Shown here in pieces: positions 27,622 to 35,758 of a DNA stretch of 64,000 bases. A model generated the notes under the pieces. It did not search any database. It was given only the letters and a program-made list of their open reading frames with translations, and was not told where the DNA came from. Source of the stretch: Thermococcus eurythermalis (GTDB taxonomy: Archaea > Methanobacteriota_B > Thermococci > Thermococcales > Thermococcaceae); NCBI RefSeq assembly GCF_000769655.1, contig NZ_CP008887.1, forward strand, positions 1,922,001-1,986,000, read 5' to 3'. The translations under genes were made by a program, and so were the position numbers. The stretch's first letter is position 1. Every line of letters begins with the position of its first letter.

Positions 27622-27676
27622 GGATGACGACCCTTGCCCAGTCTGAACTGTGATGACGTCGGTATTAGCTGACGCA
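27622..27676 (+). ncRNA. C/D box guide sRNA
   Basis: All four boxes occur in order with archaeal spacing: C-like ATGACGA (27624-27630, one mismatch to RUGAUGA), D' CTGA (27643-27646), C' GTGATGA (27650-27656) and D CTGA (27669-27672). Both guide segments are exactly 12 nt, the archaeal rule, and D'-C' are 3 nt apart. GCG and CGC close the ends. The guides are CCCTTGCCCAGT and CGTCGGTATTAG. The D guide would direct 2'-O-methylation of the U in a target CUAAUACC, a string found in 16S rRNA. Confidence 0.85.
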
Positions 27677-27726
27677 AGGGCGGCGAGGTTCGCGGGCTGA
27701 TGACCCGCCCGCTGGAGGGAAGAGGC

Positions 27727-28365
27727 GTGGAGAACAACGGAAGTGCTGAAAACGACGGGCTGATAGAGTTCTACGCGAGCGAAGCCCTGACCTGTCCGAG
27801 GAGGATATACTTCCGGCTGAAGGGCTACCCCCAGAGATGGCCCGAGAACGTGAGGGTTAGGCTCAATCAGGGGGTTAAAACCCACGAAATTCTCGGGCAG
27901 ATTCTGAGCAGACGCTTTGGCTTCGAACTTGAGAGGCATCTCGTCCTCCGCTCAAGGAAGCTCGGCTTTGAGATTCACGGCAGGATTGACGCCTTCAGGG
28001 AGTTTCCCATCGAGATTAAGGGCAAGACCAGCCTCCCGAAGGTGCCCTACGACTACCACCTGGCCCAGCTCAACGTCTACCTCCGCTGGGCCGAGGCCGA
28101 ATACGGATACCTATACTATATTAAGCTCCACGAAGAGCCCACGAAAATAATCGGCAAGCTCGACATGTCGAACTTTCCGGTCATCAAGGGGCCGAACTTT
28201 AAGGCGTTTGAAATCCCCTACGACGGCAAGCTCTTCAAGGAAACGCTCAGGCACTTCTACTCGGTGAAGAAGGCCTACGAAAAGGGGAAACCCCCAGAAG
28301 GCTGGAGAAGCTACGCCTGTCGCTTTTGCCCCTACCGCTACCTGTGCTATCCTGGAGAAGAGTGA
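27727..28365 (+). CDS. Cas4-like PD-(D/E)XK Fe-S nuclease (stand-alone)
   Basis: A 212-residue RecB-type nuclease. Visible elements: LTCPRRIYFR (first cluster cysteine), EIHGRIDAF (Asp), PIEIKGKTSL (D/E-x-K), QLNVYL (motif IV) and CRFCPYRYLC near the C-terminus, which completes a four-cysteine iron-sulfur site. These are Cas4/Dna2-type features, but the gene is 10 kb from the cas cluster, so a role in general DNA repair is as likely as spacer acquisition. GTG 27727 after GAGGGAAGAG is chosen; ATG 27700 has no ribosome site. Confidence 0.85.
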   Translation: MENNGSAENDGLIEFYASEALTCPRRIYFRLKGYPQRWPENVRVRLNQGVKTHEILGQILSRRFGFELERHLVLRSRKLGFEIHGRIDAFREFPIEIKGKTSLPKVPYDYHLAQLNVYLRWAEAEYGYLYYIKLHEEPTKIIGKLDMSNFPVIKGPNFKAFEIPYDGKLFKETLRHFYSVKKAYEKGKPPEGWRSYACRFCPYRYLCYPGEE

Positions 28366-28366
28366 A

Positions 28367-28390
28367 TTTTGTGTGGTAATCACAAATTTC
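28367..28390 (+). terminator. Hairpin after the Cas4-like gene
   Basis: TTTGTG and CACAAA form a short inverted repeat directly after the stop, followed by TTTC. A weak terminator-like element. Confidence 0.3.
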
Positions 28391-28421
28391 TGGCCAATCT
28401 TTGAGGTTGGTGACCGCAAAG

Positions 28422-28601
28422 CTACACCCCCATCACAACCCACCTGAGCCCGTTATCAACCACCGCCTCAATGAGCCTGCGGTTGTAGAGTTCAGCTATA
28501 AGGGCCCGAAGGAGCACGAGGTTCAGGGCGAGCTTTTGAGGCAAGGATGAACGGAATCTCCGGGTTCCTTCAATGCTATGATACCAGAAACCAAGAACCA
28601 A
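28422..28601 (-). pseudogene. Coding-like remnant without a start codon
   Basis: In the 270-nt gap before the histone-fold gene, one minus-strand frame stays open for 59 codons and ends at TAG 28422. Its content looks protein-like (ALNLVLLRALIAELYNRRL, ending WVVMGV), with third positions G/C rich as in real genes here. There is no ATG, GTG or ribosome site at its beginning, and a TGA lies immediately upstream. It is most likely the C-terminal scar of a lost gene; the parent family is not recognised. Confidence 0.3.
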
Positions 28602-28635
28602 TCAATAAAAGGCTTTGGAAGGAAAGAAAAGGGCA

Positions 28636-28815
28636 TCAAACGTGCCTGGCGTAGAGGGTCTTCCTGCCCTCGGCCTTGGCCCTCTTGACGGCCTTCTCGA
28701 CGAGAACCTTGAGCTCCTCCTCAAGGGCGTCGTAGAACTCCGGGCTGACCCTCATCTCGGGATCGAGGTTCTTAACGAGCTCCTTAACCTTGGACTTAAC
28801 AAGCATCTCAGCCAT
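28636..28815 (-). CDS. Small histone-fold protein (DUF1931-like)
   Basis: A 59-residue protein starting MAEMLVKSKVKELVK at ATG 28815 behind a perfect GGAGGTG. The pattern helix - strand - long helix - RKTLYARHV mirrors the histone fold (compare AGRKTVKVEDI of archaeal histones), but it lacks most DNA-contact residues of HPhA-type histones. I place it with the short DUF1931-like proteins. A TATA element (AGTTATAAAG, about 28868-28880) drives it divergently from the cDPG operon. It may bind DNA or act as a regulator; neither is shown. Confidence 0.75.
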   Translation of the reverse strand: MAEMLVKSKVKELVKNLDPEMRVSPEFYDALEEELKVLVEKAVKRAKAEGRKTLYARHV

Positions 28816-28952
28816 TTTACACACCTCCTTCTACGGCCCGTAAGGCCACCCTTAGTTCACCGTCCCCCTTTATAACTTTTCTCCTCCGAGCGCGCCCGGA
28901 AGAACGGAAAAGGTTAAATCAACCACACGTAACCGGATATGGGGTAGAGAAA

Positions 28953-30254
28953 ATGAGGAGGCTCGCTCTAATCGATGGAGAGCACTATCCTCCCGTAACG
29001 CGCTGGGCACTGGAGAGACTTGGAAATGTGTGCTGTGCCGTGTTTCTCGGCGGTAGCGAGAAGATAGGCTCGCCCGAAAGGCTTGAAGAAGAGCTCGGGG
29101 TTAGGATTTACTTTGGGGGCGATCCCCTGAGAGCCATTGAGCTGGCCCTCTCCGAGAACGATATCGATGAGGTAGTCGACCTGAGCGACGAGCCGGTTGT
29201 GGACTACGAAATGAGGTTTAGGATAGCCTCGATATGCCTGCGCAGGGGAGTTGCATACAGGGGCGCGGACTTCGCGTTCACTCCCGGGGAGCTTATACGG
29301 CCAAAGAAGCCAACCATAAGCATTCTCGGCCTTGGAAAACGCGTTGGAAAGACCGCAGTGGGCGGCTTCGTTGCGAGGGTCTTGAAGGAGAAATACCGGC
29401 CCGTGGTTGTTACGATGGGCAGAGGGGGCCCGGAAGAGCCCGAGCTCATAGACGGCGAGAGGGAAGAGCTGACCCCCGAGAACCTCCTAAAACTCGCGGA
29501 GATGGGCAAGCACGCCGCTTCGGACCACTACGAGGACGCCCTCGTCGCGGGGGTAACGACCGTCGGGTGCCGTCGCTGTGGAGGGGGAATGGCGGGATTC
29601 CCGTTCTTCCACATAGTCCACGAGGGGATAAAGCTCGCCGAGGAGCTTCCCCACGATATCATCGTCGCGGAGGGCAGTGGCGCCACGATTCCTCCCGTGA
29701 GGGCAGACGGGTACATCACAGTCCTCAGCACCCTCCAGCCGAGGGAGACGGTAGAGGGCTTCTTCGGGCCCTTCCGGATTGGGCTGGCGGACATCGCCGT
29801 AATTACGATGGCGGACGTTGAGCCGAAAAAGGCCAGGGAGTTCGCTGACTTCATAGAAAAAGTCAACCCTAAGGCCGACGTCCACTTGGTCCGGTTTGTG
29901 CCGAAGCCCCTTGGGGACGTCTCAGAAAAGAGGGTCGCTCTCTTCATGACGTTAGAGAAAGCCGCTGGCGAGGCAGTTGGGGACATCGAGGGCATGGGTG
30001 CAGAGGTCGTCTTTACAAGCGGAAACCTCTCAAGGAGGCCCGCCCTCAGGAAAGACCTTGAAAGGCTCGAAGGGGAAGGAAGCGTTGATGCAGTCCTCGT
30101 TGAACTAAAGGCAGCGGCGGTTGACGTCGTAACGAAGTGGGCCCTTGGGCGGGACATTGAGGTAATCTACCTCGCCAACGAGCCCGAGAACGTGGACGGC
30201 AAGAACCTGCGTGAAGCCGTCCTGGAGCTTGCCAGGAGGGTGACGGGAAGATGA
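28953..30254 (+). CDS. cpgS: Cyclic 2,3-diphosphoglycerate synthetase
   Basis: Forms the intramolecular phosphoanhydride of 2,3-diphosphoglycerate with ATP, giving the thermoprotectant cDPG. The 433-residue protein has an N-terminal domain beginning [17 protein letters not shown] and a P-loop domain with [16 protein letters not shown] (about residues 126-141). [14 protein letters not shown] and [14 protein letters not shown] are further conserved strings. The downstream 2-phosphoglycerate kinase gene, overlapping by ATGA, makes its substrate, which strongly supports the assignment. Confidence 0.9.
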   Translation: MRRLALIDGEHYPPVTRWALERLGNVCCAVFLGGSEKIGSPERLEEELGVRIYFGGDPLRAIELALSENDIDEVVDLSDEPVVDYEMRFRIASICLRRGVAYRGADFAFTPGELIRPKKPTISILGLGKRVGKTAVGGFVARVLKEKYRPVVVTMGRGGPEEPELIDGEREELTPENLLKLAEMGKHAASDHYEDALVAGVTTVGCRRCGGGMAGFPFFHIVHEGIKLAEELPHDIIVAEGSGATIPPVRADGYITVLSTLQPRETVEGFFGPFRIGLADIAVITMADVEPKKAREFADFIEKVNPKADVHLVRFVPKPLGDVSEKRVALFMTLEKAAGEAVGDIEGMGAEVVFTSGNLSRRPALRKDLERLEGEGSVDAVLVELKAAAVDVVTKWALGRDIEVIYLANEPENVDGKNLREAVLELARRVTGR

Positions 30255-31111
30255 TGGTCGTCATAGACCCAGAAAAGAAAATCCAGCTGCCGTTTTCGAG
30301 GGGAATCCTCACTCGCTCTATAACCCTGGCGGGCGTTGACGTCGGAACAGCCTACGTCATAGCACACGAAGTCCAGATGGAGCTTATCAGGAGGAGAAAG
30401 CGTTTTGTGAGCACGGAAGAGATAAGGGAGCTCACTTACAAGAAGCTCCTTGAGCACGGCCTTAAGAAGGAAGCCGAGCGCTACCTTTTCTGGCGCGAGT
30501 TCAAGCGCAAAAAGATTCCGCTCGTTGTCCTCCTTGGGGGCGTTACCGGCGTTGGAAAGTCCACCATAGCCACGGAGCTGGCGTTCAGGCTGTCGATAAG
30601 GACCATAATCGGGACTGACACAGTAAGGGAAGTCATGAGGAAGATAATCGCGAAGGAGCTGTTGCCCGACCTCCACGCCTCCTCCTTCATGGCGTGGCGC
30701 ACGCTGAAGGGCTCAGGCGGTATAATCGAGGGTTTTGAAAACCAAGTGAGACACGTCTCGGTGGGAGTTAAGGCCGTTCTTGACAGGGCTCAGCGCGAGG
30801 GCATGAACGCCATAATCGAGGGAATCCACCTAGTGCCTGGGTTTATAGAGCCCGGAGAGAACACCTTCATGTACGTCCTGGCCGTGAGCGACAGGAAAGT
30901 CCTTGAAAGCCACTTCTACGAGCGCTCCCGCTACAGCAAGCGGCCGGCGGAGTACTACATTAAACACCTCGAGGAAATACTGTTGCTCCAGGACTACATA
31001 GTGGAGAAAGCCAGAGAGCACGGGGTGAAGGTCATAGAGAACGTTGAGCTAGAAAAGACGGTTGAGGAGATAATGGAAGACCTCATGAACCGCCTGCGCG
31101 AGGCCCTTTGA
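30251..31111 (+). CDS. pgk2: 2-phosphoglycerate kinase
   Basis: Phosphorylates 2-phosphoglycerate to 2,3-diphosphoglycerate, the step before cDPG synthetase. The 286-residue protein begins with an ATP-cone-like domain (about residues 1-90, [20 protein letters not shown]) followed by a kinase domain with P-loop [14 protein letters not shown] and [10 protein letters not shown]. Start ATG 30251 overlaps the cpgS stop; ATG 30254 is equally good. Its 3' end overlaps the convergent phosphoesterase gene by 29 nt. Confidence 0.92.
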   Translation: MMVVIDPEKKIQLPFSRGILTRSITLAGVDVGTAYVIAHEVQMELIRRRKRFVSTEEIRELTYKKLLEHGLKKEAERYLFWREFKRKKIPLVVLLGGVTGVGKSTIATELAFRLSIRTIIGTDTVREVMRKIIAKELLPDLHASSFMAWRTLKGSGGIIEGFENQVRHVSVGVKAVLDRAQREGMNAIIEGIHLVPGFIEPGENTFMYVLAVSDRKVLESHFYERSRYSKRPAEYYIKHLEEILLLQDYIVEKAREHGVKVIENVELEKTVEEIMEDLMNRLREAL

Positions 31112-32597
31112 GCTTCCACACTCCAAGGAGCCTCCTGCTTCCCCAGGTCGCCTGGACTTCGAAGGCTATCACCATGCAGGGGTAGATGTCTATTACGTTG
31201 AAGCTGTTTCCGAAGGGGTTCCTGTGGAGCTCCCAGCTGACGGAACCCGCGTTTATGATTATCGTCCTTTCAACGCGAACCGCGAAGGCGTTGCCCCCGT
31301 GCCCTGTGAGGACAAGCTCCACGCCCTTCTCCGTCAGGAGCTTCAGCACGTCGCCGGCGTCCTCAAGAAAGCCGCGCTCCCTGCTCTTCGGAATCGGGAC
31401 GACGTTGTGGTGCATGAAGACGACCTTGAAGTTCTCCGCGTTCTCAATTTCTTTTTCAAGTTTCTTCTGACCGAACCTGCCGACCACGCCTATCTCCGTC
31501 TCGTACTGGGGTGTTGATACTGGAATGAACGTAAACTCCCCCATGGAGACCGTTTCTGGCTCTCCAAAGTACTCGGGAAAGAGTTCATAGCCAAGATACG
31601 TCATGTCGCTGTGGCCTGGCACAATTAGTTTGGGTGCCTCAATCTTCTCCCAGAACTCGACAGCCTTCTGGAAGTTCCGCTCGATGCCCATGTCAACGAG
31701 GTCGCCGTTGTGGATAACAAGATCCGGCTTCAGATTGTCGTTTATCAAGTTCACGACGTTCTCGAGGACTTTTCTCCTGAAATAGACCCTGTCCGAGACC
31801 TTGGTCTCGCTGAGCTGGACTATCCTGAAGAGCCTCTTCCCCCTCGGAACGAAGAGCTTTGGTCTTACTGGCTTGTGTTCCGCTCTAACTTCCTCACCCG
31901 TCAGGCGCCTTATCGTGACTTCGGCCTTCCCATCGTCGTGGATTGTAACTATGTTGTAGCTGTTGACGTCTCCCCGCCTCGTCTTTCTGCAGGACGCACA
32001 CCCCGCGTTCACCACGACGAGGTCTTCGACCCGGTAGACGTTGGGGACGTGTTTGTGGCCGCAGAGGTAGAGAGTCACGTCGTGCCTGAGGAGCAGGTCA
32101 AGGACGTCTCCAGCGTTGTAGAGGACGTTCCTCTCCCGCCCCGTGTTCGGGAGCGGGACGAGGTGGTGATGAGCGGCAACTATCTTTATTCTCCTGTCGG
32201 AGTACTCCTCTAGCTTTTTCTTCAGCCAGCGGAACTTGTGCTTTCCAATTCTGCCGTCGCTAAGGTCGGGTATCGTCGAGTCGACCCATATAAGAACCCC
32301 GTCCTTGAACTCGTAGACACCGTTAAGGGGCCCTATGAACTTCTCGAAAAGGTCGTAGCCCACGTTCCTGACGTCGTGGTTTCCGGGGACGACAACAAGA
32401 GGTTTTCGAATCTTTTTGAGCTCATACTCGGCCCTCTCGTACTCCTCGCGGAGCCCATTATTGGTGACGTCTCCAGTGTGGACGACGAAGTCGAAGTTCA
32501 GTCGGTTCACTTCGTTGGATATGAGGTCGTAGGCGTAGCCTTTGTAGGCGCTCTCACCGGTTATGTGGGTGTCGCTTATGTGGGCTATCCGTATCAT
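31083..32597 (-). CDS. Tandem metallophosphoesterase, second domain degenerate
   Basis: A 504-residue protein with two calcineurin-like domains. Domain 1 (about 1-240) is complete: [32 protein letters not shown] and CGHKHVP supply the two-metal site. Domain 2 (about 260-480) keeps the framework ([18 protein letters not shown]) but reads LSETKV, VPGHSDM and TGHGGNA where DxH, GNHD and GHxH are expected, so it is probably inactive or regulatory. Start ATG 32597 follows GGAGTGA. It is downstream of a CBS-pair gene by overlap. Substrate unknown. Confidence 0.88.
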   Translation of the reverse strand: MIRIAHISDTHITGESAYKGYAYDLISNEVNRLNFDFVVHTGDVTNNGLREEYERAEYELKKIRKPLVVVPGNHDVRNVGYDLFEKFIGPLNGVYEFKDGVLIWVDSTIPDLSDGRIGKHKFRWLKKKLEEYSDRRIKIVAAHHHLVPLPNTGRERNVLYNAGDVLDLLLRHDVTLYLCGHKHVPNVYRVEDLVVVNAGCASCRKTRRGDVNSYNIVTIHDDGKAEVTIRRLTGEEVRAEHKPVRPKLFVPRGKRLFRIVQLSETKVSDRVYFRRKVLENVVNLINDNLKPDLVIHNGDLVDMGIERNFQKAVEFWEKIEAPKLIVPGHSDMTYLGYELFPEYFGEPETVSMGEFTFIPVSTPQYETEIGVVGRFGQKKLEKEIENAENFKVVFMHHNVVPIPKSRERGFLEDAGDVLKLLTEKGVELVLTGHGGNAFAVRVERTIIINAGSVSWELHRNPFGNSFNVIDIYPCMVIAFEVQATWGSRRLLGVWKLKGPRAGGS

Positions 32598-32602
32598 ATG
32601 CG

Positions 32603-33010
32603 TCACTCCGCCGCTATGGCAGTTTCGAGCTTCCGCCTGCTCGCGGTCAGAAGGTCGCTGAGGCTGAATATTCCCACAATCTTCCCGTTCTCGCTTATGA
32701 GAATGTGCTTTATCCGCTTCTTGGCCATTGTGTCAAGGACTTCCCTGAGAGGAGCGTTTGCGTCGGCGGTAATCAGCTTCTTGGTCATTATCTCCCTGAC
32801 TGGTGTCGTGTTGGGCTTTCCGGGAATGACCACGCGCCGTATTATGTCGGTCTTCGTGAAGAAGCCCACGACTTCGCCGTTCTCCACTACGACGAGAGAG
32901 CCGATGTCGAACTCCATCATGACCTCACAGGCCCTCTTCACGGGGTCGTCCGGTGAAACTCCAATTAGCTTTCTCGTCATGTACACTCTAATCGGGGCGT
33001 TCTCGTCCAT
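32603..33010 (-). CDS. CBS-domain pair protein
   Basis: A 135-residue stand-alone Bateman module: two CBS repeats (about residues 8-65 and 75-130) with GSLVVVENGEVVGFFTKTDI split around VVENGEVVG and HILISENGKIVGIFSLSDLL around ENGKIVG. Such proteins bind adenosyl ligands (AMP, ATP, SAM) and regulate partners. It lies between the amidotransferase and phosphoesterase genes with 4-nt spacing or overlap, so the three are an operon. No effector domain is attached. Confidence 0.9.
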   Translation of the reverse strand: MDENAPIRVYMTRKLIGVSPDDPVKRACEVMMEFDIGSLVVVENGEVVGFFTKTDIIRRVVIPGKPNTTPVREIMTKKLITADANAPLREVLDTMAKKRIKHILISENGKIVGIFSLSDLLTASRRKLETAIAAE

Positions 33011-33014
33011 GGGA

Positions 33015-33803
33015 TCACCTCAGGGAAAAGCGTTCGATTTTACCCGGTGTTATCAGGTATGCGGTTCCGTTCTGAACTCCTTTCCAGCCCGCATCGTGGT
33101 AGAGCTCCAGCGTTGAGCTGGCCACTGCAAAAACACCATCCCCCTCAAGCTCAATGAGCCTCGCGTAGTCTCTGTGTGCCTCGTTCTCCCGGTATTTCTC
33201 CACCATGTATGCCGTCAAGAAGGCCCTCCAGCTCCCGTTGGGAAGCAGGAACAGTGTGGCAGTGTTGAAGGTGCTCTTTGCCAGCGATGCCCCAATCGAG
33301 TAGTGCCTTAACAGTTCGTCCTTTTCCAGTCTCTGGAGGGCCCGGCAGAGGTACGCGGAAAATGCGTAGCTGTCCGAAACTTCCCTCAGGTCGTTTTCGT
33401 CGAAGCCAGCCAGCTCTATGACCTTATCCTTGTGCAGGTCGCCGTTGTGTAGGAACCAGAAGGAAAAGCCGCGTCTCGTCGAGAACGCAAAAGGCTGGAC
33501 GTTAAAGAGGCCGAGCGAGCCCTGAGTAGATGCCCTGGCGTGGGCTAGGAGGACTACTTCCTTGGCCCCTGAAAGGAGCTTGGTGAGTCTCAGAAACCCC
33601 TCCTCATCTTCAAAAATCGGGGCTGACGAGCGGTAGTGGTGCACGGCCCCGCCCACAAGGAGGACGTAGCCCCACCCGTCGCGGTGCTGCTTCCTCCCGC
33701 TCCGCTTCATGCGGTACGGGTCGTTCTCGGCGGAACTTCTGAGCGCCTCGGCGAGAGGCCAGAGTGATTTTCCCCTGCCCGTTGCAAAGAGTATCCTGCA
33801 CAC
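33015..33803 (-). CDS. Class II glutamine amidotransferase (YafJ-like)
   Basis: A 262-residue Ntn-type glutaminase domain. A functional enzyme needs Cys directly after the initiator Met, and the sequence offers exactly this: GTG at 33803 followed by TGC, giving MCRILFATGRG. The ATG three codons upstream would bury the nucleophile, so I reject it. Other glutaminase strings are DGWGYVLL, LLAHARASTQG, PFAFSTRR and FLHNGDLH. There is no synthetase domain; the ammonia acceptor is unknown. It is the first gene of the operon with the CBS and phosphoesterase genes. Confidence 0.85.
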   Translation of the reverse strand: MCRILFATGRGKSLWPLAEALRSSAENDPYRMKRSGRKQHRDGWGYVLLVGGAVHHYRSSAPIFEDEEGFLRLTKLLSGAKEVVLLAHARASTQGSLGLFNVQPFAFSTRRGFSFWFLHNGDLHKDKVIELAGFDENDLREVSDSYAFSAYLCRALQRLEKDELLRHYSIGASLAKSTFNTATLFLLPNGSWRAFLTAYMVEKYRENEAHRDYARLIELEGDGVFAVASSTLELYHDAGWKGVQNGTAYLITPGKIERFSLR

Positions 33804-33883
33804 GGCCTTCACCCTGAATTTTTATATCACTCAACCCCAAAAGCTTTTAGGTCGGGCCCGCTAACCCCAGAACAGGTGAAGAG

Positions 33884-34747
33884 ATGGAGCGTGCAGTCCT
33901 CAACGTCATGTCGCGGATTGGTATGCACCGGACACTCTACGAGAAGAACGAGGAGGCCGTGAAGCAACACCTCATCGGCGAGATAATGAGCGCTCTGGGC
34001 TGGGACTGGAACAACCCGGAGGAAGTTAGACCCGAGGAGAGGACGGAGGACGGAAGGGCGGACTACGCGCTCCTGATTAACGGTGAGATTGTCGCGTTCC
34101 TTGAGGCAAAGAACCTGTCCGTGAACGTCATAAAGAGGGACGAGCCCCTGCGACAGCTCGCCCGCTACTGCTTCAGCAGGGGAGTCAGGTACGGCATCCT
34201 CACGAACGGCGCAAAGTGGGTGGTCGTCAAGGCCTTCGCCGAGGGCACTTCGCTCAGGGACAGGATCCTCTTCACGGTGGATTTGGAGGAGGAACCCCTT
34301 GAGAGGGCTATCATAAAGCTCTCTCTCCTGTCCAAGGAGAATATAAGGAAGCTGGAGCGCCTTGCGACGCTCTTGACGGCCTTTGAGATGACGTACAAAA
34401 GCCTGCTAAACGAGGGCTTTGAAGAAGAAGCCCTTCTGAACTACCTCCGGACAAGGGGTCAGCCTTCTGTAGTGCCCGCTGCCAAGCTTTCGGGCGTTGA
34501 AGTGCCGAAGGCCGTTTACGTCTACGAAGACGGCTGGAAGCCCCTCCCCCTCGGGGACAGGAGCCTAAAGGGGGCGCTCCTGGCGGTGCTCGACTATCTT
34601 GAGGGGAGGTCAAGCGGAGAAAAGCGGGAAGAGGTTAGAAAAGCCAAGAAACTGCTCTCCAAGATGGAGCTTCCGCCAGAAAAGGTCGTCATTCTCCTTA
34701 GGGAGATAGAAAAGGACGAAGGACTGAGGATAGGGGTGGAGGTTTAG
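33884..34747 (+). CDS. HsdR_N-type PD-(D/E)XK protein
   Basis: A 287-residue protein. Its N-terminal domain matches the type I restriction R-subunit N-terminal fold: GRADYALLING supplies Asp, and VAFLEAKNLS supplies E-x-K (about residues 52-75). GVRYGILTNGAKWVVVKA is typical of HsdR_N. The C-terminal ~130 residues are helical with no helicase motifs, so this is not a full restriction subunit. No hsdM or hsdS gene is near. Probably a stand-alone nuclease-like protein; function unknown. It overlaps the convergent HypE-like gene by 4 nt. Confidence 0.8.
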   Translation: MERAVLNVMSRIGMHRTLYEKNEEAVKQHLIGEIMSALGWDWNNPEEVRPEERTEDGRADYALLINGEIVAFLEAKNLSVNVIKRDEPLRQLARYCFSRGVRYGILTNGAKWVVVKAFAEGTSLRDRILFTVDLEEEPLERAIIKLSLLSKENIRKLERLATLLTAFEMTYKSLLNEGFEEEALLNYLRTRGQPSVVPAAKLSGVEVPKAVYVYEDGWKPLPLGDRSLKGALLAVLDYLEGRSSGEKREEVRKAKKLLSKMELPPEKVVILLREIEKDEGLRIGVEV

Positions 34748-35718
34748 ACGACCTTCCACAGCTCATCGCTCTCGGGCCTCCACGCGGGCCTTTCTTCACC
34801 GTCTTCCACTAGAACCCGTTTGTCCTCCGCCAAAAACTCCCCTATGATGCTCGCGGTTATTCCTCTGGCCATCAGCTCCTCGACGACCTTCTTCGCAAGG
34901 TCCCTCGGAACGGCGGCCAGGAGAACGCCCGAGCTTATCAGCCCAAGCGGGTTTAGGTGAAGGTAGTTACAGAGAACCTTGGTCTCCTCGCGGATTGGAA
35001 TCCTCTCCGCGTAGACCCTGAACCCCAGGCCGGAGGCGTCGGCCATCTCGTGGAGCCCGTTCAGTACTCCGCCCTCGGTGGGGTCGTGCATCGCGTTTGC
35101 GAACTTCCTGAGAACCCTCGCCTCCGGGAGGACGCTCAGGTACTCGATAAGGGACGATGCCCGCTCAAGGAACTCCTCTCCGAGTATTGGGGCGAGTCTC
35201 TCCCTCAGCTCTTCCGCAATTATTGAGGCCCCCTCAACGCCGGCCCACTTTGTCATCACTATCGCGTCTCCCGGCTTCGCACCGTTGGGGCTTACGAGCC
35301 TCTCCGCCTCACCGAGCATCGTCCCAACGACTATTGGCCTGTCGAGACCCGGAGTAATCTCCGTATGGCCGCCAACAACAGCAACGCCAAGCCTTTCAGC
35401 CTCATTCGAGATTTCTTCGATTATCTCATCCAGAAGCCCCTCGTCGGCGTTCTCCGGCAGGAGTATCGTCGTAAGGAACCATCTTGGCTCTGCACCCATA
35501 ACGGCGACGTCATTGGCGTTAACGTGGACTGCGTAGAAGCCAATCCTCTTTGTAGCACCCGTTATCGGGTCGCTTGAGGCAACGAGAGTCCCGTCTACCC
35601 TCATCGCCGCGCCGTCTATTCCGGTGCCGGGCCCTACAATAACGCCCTTCCCCTTTGAGGGGAGCCTTGAGAGGACGAGCTTTTCAAGGAGTTCTGGCGG
35701 GAGTTTTCCGGGCTTCAT
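34744..35718 (-). CDS. AIR synthase-related (HypE/PurM-like) protein
   Basis: A 324-residue member of the PurM/HypE/SelD superfamily with the two-domain ATP-binding fold. SSDPITGATKRIG, AVHVNANDVAVMGAEPRWFL (VNANDVA core), VVGGHTEITPGL and MHDPTEGGVLNGLHE are visible. It lacks the C-terminal PRIC-type cysteine on which HypE carries the thiocarbamate, ending instead ...SDELWKVV. So it is not a standard hydrogenase maturation HypE. No hyp genes are near. Reaction unknown. Confidence 0.85.
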   Translation of the reverse strand: MKPGKLPPELLEKLVLSRLPSKGKGVIVGPGTGIDGAAMRVDGTLVASSDPITGATKRIGFYAVHVNANDVAVMGAEPRWFLTTILLPENADEGLLDEIIEEISNEAERLGVAVVGGHTEITPGLDRPIVVGTMLGEAERLVSPNGAKPGDAIVMTKWAGVEGASIIAEELRERLAPILGEEFLERASSLIEYLSVLPEARVLRKFANAMHDPTEGGVLNGLHEMADASGLGFRVYAERIPIREETKVLCNYLHLNPLGLISSGVLLAAVPRDLAKKVVEELMARGITASIIGEFLAEDKRVLVEDGEERPAWRPESDELWKVV

Positions 35719-35758
35719 ACAACCACCAAAGGGAGTTGGAGGAGGAAAAGAAAAGCCT

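Noticed and set aside
27685-27712. A second C/D sRNA using the TGATGA string at about 27701
   Set aside because: No D or C' box follows at the required 12-nt spacing, and the string overlaps the region just before the Cas4-like start.
27727-28365. Assignment as the cas4 of the CRISPR locus
   Set aside because: It is more than 10 kb from the cas operon with unrelated genes between; stand-alone Cas4-like nucleases are common in Thermococcales.
34744-35718. Naming the PurM-like protein HypE
   Set aside because: The C-terminal cysteine motif required for HypE chemistry is absent and no other hyp genes are nearby.
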